A DNA stretch of 9,120 nucleotides from assembly GCF_051233685.1 (NCBI RefSeq), contig NZ_JBAMMY010000076.1, forward strand, positions 1 through 9,120. The letters are read 5' to 3'. A program made the translations under genes and the position numbers. This document shows positions 4,683-9,120 of this stretch, one piece after another. Position 1 is the first letter of the stretch. Every line of letters starts with the position of its first letter. Source of the stretch: RPRI01 sp051233685 (GTDB lineage Bacteria; Desulfobacterota; Desulfobacteria; Desulfobacterales; RPRI01). Under the pieces are notes generated by a model. The model did no database searches. It had not been told where the DNA came from and worked only from the letters and a program-made list of their open reading frames with translations.

Positions 4683-6503
4683 ATGAAACAAAACTATACA
4701 TTTGAAAAAGACCTCCGAATATGGAAAAAGACTGCATCACCTTCTCTTTTTTATTCCGATGGGGATGAAATAGAAAATTATCTCCTTTCGGTACTTAGAA
4801 AAGCGAAAGATGTCTCCAGTTTATCTCCAGAAATAGTAACCGCCATCAAAGATTGGCCGAGCGAATATCATTTCAGCCCGGTCCGCCATAACCTGTTACG
4901 GCCCTTCAACTTTGGTTCGTCCCACCGCATTCTTGAACTTGGATGTGGGTGTGGAGCAATAACTCGGTATTTAGGCGAAACGGGAGCTAAAGTGATAGCT
5001 GTAGAAGGTAGTCAGCGACGCGCTGTGATTGCCGCAGAGCGTTGCCGCGATCTGCCCAATGTTTCCATATATTGTGACAACGTTGCCGAATTTGAAATAC
5101 AAGAAAAATTTGATGTTGTCACTTTAATCGGCGTACTAGAATATGCCGGTTTATTCATTCCTGCGGACGATCCTGTTGGAGTATGCCTGCGGATTGCAGG
5201 ATCTTTCATAGAGGAAGATGGCGTCCTTATTATCGCCATTGAAAACCAACTTGGGCTCAAATACTTTAATGGCTCCAGGGAAGATCATTTGGGAATTTCT
5301 TATTTTGGAATACAAGACCTTTATGATACAGACACTCCCATCACTTTCGGTAAAAGAGAACTGATGTATAGGTTAAAAGCAGCCGGTTTTGATAGTATGA
5401 TCTTTTTTTATCCTTTTCCCGATTATAAACTTCCCAATATAATTATAAATGATAACGTATCTAAACACATAGAATTCCGTGTTGCTGATTTATTGTTCCG
5501 AACCGTCAGCAGAGACTATTCTGGAAATACACGCAGGGTTTTTAATGAGAATATGGCATGGCAACCCATTGCTCGTAATGGATTGCTGCCTGAATTAGCA
5601 AATTCGTTTCTATTAATAGCTCGCCAATCCAACTCCATTAATATACAACCTAACTGGCTTGCACGTCTCTATACAACAGAAAGATTGCCAAACTTTGCAA
5701 CTGAAACCGTTTTACAATCAGATGGTGATACTATTATCGTCGAAAAGCGTACTTTATTCCATCAAACACCTGATAAATATAACCTTATAAACGGTTTTCA
5801 TTTATACCATCAGCCCTCCCATCGTACATCTTATGTTTCCGGAAGACTTTATGTTGTAGAGTTACACTCAATTTTGGCACGCGGCGGAAATATAACCGAT
5901 CTGGCTAATTGGGCGAGACCTTGGATAGAACTTCTTGAAGCAGAAGTCACACAAGGTCCTGACGGCAGAATGCTTCCTGGTATATGGCTTGACGGAGTTC
6001 CTTTCAACTTTATACGGGATATTTCAGGTAATCTTGTTTTAATTGATGAAGAATGGCAAACAGAAGAACCAATCCCTTTTGGCTGGGTACTGTCACGAGG
6101 GTTTATTTACACCCTTATGAGTTGTCCTGCTTCCTCAGGTTTTTTATGTTTGTCATTTAAGGAAGTTATTAACCGGGTACTTATTCTTTTAGGACATAAG
6201 CCATATACCGATACAGAATTCAGAACGACTGGTGTATTGGAGGATGCTCTTCAAAAAACCATTAATGGCCAACCTCCTGAGATTAGCTTTGCGCAGTTGA
6301 TTGAAAGGCCTATTAATTTATGTGGAGTACCATTTACAATTAGTGAAGAGAATACTAATCTGCATAGGGAAATCAGCTTACTGCACGGAGAAATTGACCG
6401 TGTTAAATCGACAATTTCATGGCAAATAACCAAACCTTTTAGACTTCTTGCTTTTCTATTTCGCTGGTTGCTCAAAAGATGCCGAAGGAAAAATCAAGCA
6501 TAG
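4683..6503 (+). CDS. Methyltransferase plus kinase-like protein, probable WbdD-like polysaccharide chain terminator
   Basis: This 606-residue protein has at least two enzymatic-looking parts. Residues about 60-250 are a class I SAM-dependent methyltransferase: motif I ILELGCGCGAITRYL (83-97), acidic E108 ending the next strand (VIAVE) and FDVVTLIGVLEYA (143-155). Residues about 320-500 resemble a eukaryotic-type or aminoglycoside-kinase fold: K355 in IIVEKRTL, a D437-x4-N442 catalytic-loop-like motif (DGVPFN) and D455 in LVLIDEEW. The tail has a short heptad-like helix (about 558-578, LHREISLLHGEIDRVK) and SWQITKPFRLLAFLFRWLLKR (579-599), a likely membrane-associating amphipathic segment. This order resembles WbdD, which methylates and phosphorylates the non-reducing end of O-antigen chains and so stops growth. 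The gene starts 6 bases after wzt, without a strong ribosome-binding site, and is presumably co-transcribed. The methyltransferase is secure; the kinase activity and terminator role are inferred. Confidence 0.8.
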   Translation: MKQNYTFEKDLRIWKKTASPSLFYSDGDEIENYLLSVLRKAKDVSSLSPEIVTAIKDWPSEYHFSPVRHNLLRPFNFGSSHRILELGCGCGAITRYLGETGAKVIAVEGSQRRAVIAAERCRDLPNVSIYCDNVAEFEIQEKFDVVTLIGVLEYAGLFIPADDPVGVCLRIAGSFIEEDGVLIIAIENQLGLKYFNGSREDHLGISYFGIQDLYDTDTPITFGKRELMYRLKAAGFDSMIFFYPFPDYKLPNIIINDNVSKHIEFRVADLLFRTVSRDYSGNTRRVFNENMAWQPIARNGLLPELANSFLLIARQSNSINIQPNWLARLYTTERLPNFATETVLQSDGDTIIVEKRTLFHQTPDKYNLINGFHLYHQPSHRTSYVSGRLYVVELHSILARGGNITDLANWARPWIELLEAEVTQGPDGRMLPGIWLDGVPFNFIRDISGNLVLIDEEWQTEEPIPFGWVLSRGFIYTLMSCPASSGFLCLSFKEVINRVLILLGHKPYTDTEFRTTGVLEDALQKTINGQPPEISFAQLIERPINLCGVPFTISEENTNLHREISLLHGEIDRVKSTISWQITKPFRLLAFLFRWLLKRCRRKNQA

Positions 6504-6560
6504 AAATGTTATAAAACTTTATTTTCAAAATTTAAAAAGTGCATTTATGTAGCTGCGAAC

Positions 6561-6684
6561 CTTGATGGTCTTGTAAAAAGTTGGAAAATCAAAAAATGGC
6601 TTTGTAATATTTTGTAATTATTGAATGCTATTTTCAAAAAATTGCCATTTTTGGGCTTTTTACGGTTTCATTTCATCAATCTTG
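6561..6684. repeat. Imperfect inverted-repeat (stem-loop or MITE-like) element
   Basis: The arms pair in nested blocks: GTAAAAAG (6573-6580) with CTTTTTAC (6656-6663), and AAAAATGGC (6592-6600) with GCCATTTTT (6644-6652). The outer ends CTTGATG (6561-6567) and CATCAATCTTG (6674-6684) are related in inverse orientation with gaps. The 43-base loop is A/T-rich with a short direct repeat (TTTGTAAT, 6601-6608 and 6611-6618). Two perfect nested arms plus related ends suggest a dispersed non-coding element or an mRNA structure. It lacks the tight GC stem and U-run of a standard intrinsic terminator. Confidence 0.55.
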
Positions 6685-6716
6685 GAGCGATGGGAATATG
6701 GGGAGCTTCATTATAA

Positions 6717-6722
6717 TGGAGA
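6717..6722 (+). promoter_or_regulatory. Ribosome-binding site of the GT2/GT4 gene
   Basis: TGGAGA ends 8 bases before the ATG at 6731. It supports that start and shows the gene can be translated independently of the gene before the gap. Confidence 0.6.
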
Positions 6723-6730
6723 AAATTTAA

Positions 6731-8932
6731 ATGTTGATAGCGAAACGGATTATCAATGAAGCCAACTATTATATTAAAGATCACGGTGGTGGATTAACTG
6801 GCTTTTCTCGTTTGGTAAAAATAGTTGCCCGTGCTTTTTTAAAATTTGGACCGAGGAGCCTTTGGAATGTAATTTGCGAATACTTATTTGGAATAGATCA
6901 AATTACTAATTCGGTCAACTCTGGTTTTACCAGCTCTTCACATATAAACGATAAACGATCTTTGGAATATCTTCGGCACGGTATTTCTGTTGATATTGTG
7001 ATCTGTGTTCATAATGCAATTGATGATATTAGAAGTTGCCTAAGCTCGATTATCGAATTTACGGAACAGCCATACAAGATCATTTTGATCGATGATGGAA
7101 GTGAAGAATCTACAGCATCTTTTTTGCGTGAATTTTCTGTAGCTCATGAAGCGTTATTAATTCGAAATGATAAAGCGAAAAAATATACGCATGCAGCTAA
7201 TCAAGGTTTAACAAACTCTAAAGGAGATTATGTTGTACTTATCAATAGTGATACAATTGTCACAGAGGGTTGGCTTGAGCATCTAATAATGTGTGCCGAA
7301 TCTGATTCAAGCATAGGAATAGTCAGCCCATTGAGCAATACAGCTTCGTGGCAATCAATACCAAATTATGAAAGCAATGGCGATTGGGCAGAAAACCTAT
7401 TGCCTAAAGATATTACCATCAATGATATGGGGAAATTGGTTGTGCGTTACTCTGGAAATATTTATCCACGCATGCCATTCTTAAATGGTTTTTGCTTGTT
7501 GATACGAAGAGTTGTTATCAATCAGATTGGATATTTTGATAAAGATTCTTTTCCTTATGGATACGGCGAGGAAAATGATTATTGCCTTAGAGCCAGAAAT
7601 AAAGGTTGGACGCTTGCTCTTGCTGATAACACATATATATTCCATGCCCAATCAAAAAGTTATGGGCATAATATACGGCAAAAATTGAGTAAATCGAGCA
7701 CTGATACACTTATCCGATTGCACGGCAAATCGACTATTACTGAAGGTATAGCTTATTGTCGTGAAAATCTTGTTTTGAATGGAATTAGGGCAAGATCAAA
7801 ATATTATTGCGACCGGAATAATATAATCCAAGAAGGTTCTTGCTCTTTTTCTGGTTTGCGCATTTTATTCCTTCTCCCTATTAACACAATTACTGGTGGG
7901 GCAAATATAATTTTCCGAGAAGCGCAAGCATTGCAAGCAATGGGTGTGGAAGTAACCATAGCTAATCTCCGAAAGAATAGAGAGTCTTTCCAACTATATT
8001 ATGGAGGTTCCAATATTCCTATTATTTATCTTTCTAGCCTTCGAGAAGTTAATGAATTAGGAAATAGATATGATGCGATTATTGCAACAACAAACTTTTC
8101 AGTATCATCACTTAAGGAAATTATCAATAAACGACCGGTATTGGGATATTATGTCCAAGATTTTGAGCCATATTTCTATAAAAAAGGTACACCTGAATAT
8201 AAAATTGCTTTACAATCTTATACATTAATCGACCGCATAGTACTATTCACAAAGACGCCTTGGAATAGGAACAAAATTATGGAAGAAATAGGCAGAGATT
8301 CTTTTATAGTAGGTACTAGCTTTGATGTAGATTTGTTCATGCCACGACCTCGATTGAAGTCTGATGCAAAAATTCAACCTATTAAAATCTGTGCCATGGT
8401 TCGTCCATATAGTAAACACAGAGGACCACAGTTGACATTAGAAGTTTTAAGAAACATTTCTCGCAGATTTACCAATAAAACTGTTAAATTTATTATTTTT
8501 GGCGTTAAAGATTCGGATACAAAATTTAAAGAACTGCCTCAAGATTTTATTTTTGAAAACAAGGGGATTCTTAACCCAAAAGAAATGGCGTTCTTACTAA
8601 ATGATTGTGATATTTTTACAGATTTTTCAGAGTATCAGGCTATGGGTTTAACGGCAATGGAAGCGATGGCCTGTGGCAATGCAGCGATTGTTCCCAAAAC
8701 TGGCGGGGCACAAACATTTGCTAAAGATCTTCAAAACGCACTTGTTATTAATACTTGCTCGCATAAGGAATGCGAACAAGCTATAGAAAGGTTATTAATT
8801 GATCACCGATTGCGACGGCGATTACAAAAAAATGCTATCGAATCAATTTATCAATTTTATCCTGAATTATCTGCATTTAAAATATTAAAAGCGCTTTTTC
8901 CGTCAAAATCTGTCAAACAATATGAATTATAA
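6731..8932 (+). CDS. Two-domain glycosyltransferase (GT2 + GT4/WsaF-like)
   Basis: This 733-residue fusion has two glycosyltransferase domains, probably adding successive sugars to the exported polysaccharide at the cytoplasmic membrane face. A helical leader (1-85) precedes a GT2, GT-A-fold domain (about 86-340): VDIVICVHNA (87-96), DDG (121-123), NSD metal/nucleotide motif (172-174), FLNGFCLLIRR (250-260) and GYGEENDYCLRA (277-288), like rhamnosyltransferase-type GT2 enzymes. The second domain (about 375-720) is GT-B/GT4: LFLLPINTITGGA (379-391), a linker with YYVQDFEPYFY (473-483), and EYQAMGLTAMEAMACG (634-649). In the usual E-x7-E motif the second Glu is E644, but the first position is Gln636, as I recall for WsaF-type enzymes. 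WsaF is a rhamnosyltransferase, so rhamnose is possible but not shown. The start at 6731 has a good ribosome-binding site. No membrane segment is obvious. Confidence 0.9.
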   Translation: MLIAKRIINEANYYIKDHGGGLTGFSRLVKIVARAFLKFGPRSLWNVICEYLFGIDQITNSVNSGFTSSSHINDKRSLEYLRHGISVDIVICVHNAIDDIRSCLSSIIEFTEQPYKIILIDDGSEESTASFLREFSVAHEALLIRNDKAKKYTHAANQGLTNSKGDYVVLINSDTIVTEGWLEHLIMCAESDSSIGIVSPLSNTASWQSIPNYESNGDWAENLLPKDITINDMGKLVVRYSGNIYPRMPFLNGFCLLIRRVVINQIGYFDKDSFPYGYGEENDYCLRARNKGWTLALADNTYIFHAQSKSYGHNIRQKLSKSSTDTLIRLHGKSTITEGIAYCRENLVLNGIRARSKYYCDRNNIIQEGSCSFSGLRILFLLPINTITGGANIIFREAQALQAMGVEVTIANLRKNRESFQLYYGGSNIPIIYLSSLREVNELGNRYDAIIATTNFSVSSLKEIINKRPVLGYYVQDFEPYFYKKGTPEYKIALQSYTLIDRIVLFTKTPWNRNKIMEEIGRDSFIVGTSFDVDLFMPRPRLKSDAKIQPIKICAMVRPYSKHRGPQLTLEVLRNISRRFTNKTVKFIIFGVKDSDTKFKELPQDFIFENKGILNPKEMAFLLNDCDIFTDFSEYQAMGLTAMEAMACGNAAIVPKTGGAQTFAKDLQNALVINTCSHKECEQAIERLLIDHRLRRRLQKNAIESIYQFYPELSAFKILKALFPSKSVKQYEL

Positions 8933-9027
8933 TACAATATTAGTTCCTAGAATAAAAGTTTTCAGTGACTTTATCAGATATTTTTAGTCCCTTAATTGTA
9001 AAGTTCTTGCAAAAATGGCAAAAGAAT
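8933..9027. other. Short intergenic stretch after the glycosyltransferase gene
   Basis: A/T-rich sequence with no gene and no clear hairpin/U-run terminator. It ends the part of the polysaccharide cluster visible on the plus strand. Confidence 0.4.
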
Positions 9028-9120
9028 TTATTGGCAAGCGGTTCTGAGTCTTGCCAGTTCAGGGATTACGAACATCTCCCTGATCATTAAACCGGTAACG
9101 ATAACGGCCTTGCCCAACTT
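9028..9120 (-). CDS. Possible C-terminal end of an unknown minus-strand gene (partial)
   Basis: Reading the reverse strand from the window edge gives 30 codons without a stop (KLGKAVIVTGLMIREMF, then VIPELARLRTACQ) before a TAA at 9030-9028. The other two reverse frames close within about 20 codons. An inverted repeat TGGCAAG (9032-9038) / CTTGCCA (9050-9056) spans its last codons. I do not recognise the product. It is short enough to be chance, so this is only a candidate converging on the glycosyltransferase gene. Confidence 0.2.
   Translation of the reverse strand, partial: KLGKAVIVTGLMIREMFVIPELARLRTACQ

Larger units (their letters stand above)
6504..6730. other. Intergenic gap between methyltransferase and glycosyltransferase genes
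   Basis: This 227-bp A/T-rich gap contains no gene. It holds an imperfect stem-loop element (6561-6684, listed separately) and, at its end, the ribosome-binding site of the next gene. It is the only sizeable break in the assembly part of the cluster, so the glycosyltransferase gene may have its own promoter. A TATAAT at 6712-6717 lies too close to the start, and lacks a good -35 partner, to be called one. Confidence 0.5.

Noticed and set aside
9032..9056. Intrinsic terminator for the glycosyltransferase gene
   Set aside because: The TGGCAAG/CTTGCCA hairpin has no T-run downstream on the plus strand and lies about 100 bp from the stop codon.

Overview
The window looks like a chromosomal segment of an AT-rich Gram-negative bacterium. 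It holds part of a cluster for ABC-transporter-dependent export of a cell-surface polysaccharide (O-antigen or similar), with accessory genes on its left flank. The Wzm/Wzt pair with a long carbohydrate-recognition domain on Wzt points to a Gram-negative. The mix of ORF6N, PIN toxin, four-helix (S23/IVP-like) gene and degenerate heptamer arrays resembles environmental lineages such as Desulfobacterota. That placement is an impression from memory and not proven.

Left flank (1-1905): a short repeat-rich AT leader precedes an ORF6N-domain gene that lacks an ATG start. A compact antitoxin/PIN-toxin pair follows (958-1586) with a TGATG stop/start overlap. Next comes the 3' third of an adenylylsulfate (APS) kinase gene, cysC, whose P-loop half is missing. 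The junction between toxin and cysC remnant looks like the edge of an old insertion or rearrangement.

Export module (1912-4676): wzm (membrane permease) and wzt (ATPase plus C-terminal sugar-recognition domain) would normally be adjacent. Here they are separated by about 400 bp holding a frameshifted four-helix-bundle gene. This gene is bracketed by two arrays of a degenerate 7-bp repeat lying in opposite orientations (TGARRNN upstream, NNYYTCA downstream). The downstream array is read through in frame, giving Wzt a low-complexity N-terminal extension of about 65 residues.

Assembly genes (4683-8932): a 606-residue protein combines an N-terminal SAM methyltransferase, a kinase-like middle with D-x4-N and IDEEW motifs, and a short C-terminal helix/amphipathic tail. 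This order matches the WbdD class of O-antigen chain terminators. That fits the presence of a Wzt C-terminal domain, which in characterised systems recognises the capped chain end. A 227-bp gap with an imperfect stem-loop element follows, then a two-domain GT2+GT4 glycosyltransferase likely to extend the chain. The inferred pathway is: glycosyltransferase builds the chain on a lipid carrier, the methyltransferase/kinase protein caps it, Wzt binds the cap, and Wzm/Wzt moves it across the inner membrane.

Right edge (8933-9120): no clear gene, except a short minus-strand open frame running off the window.
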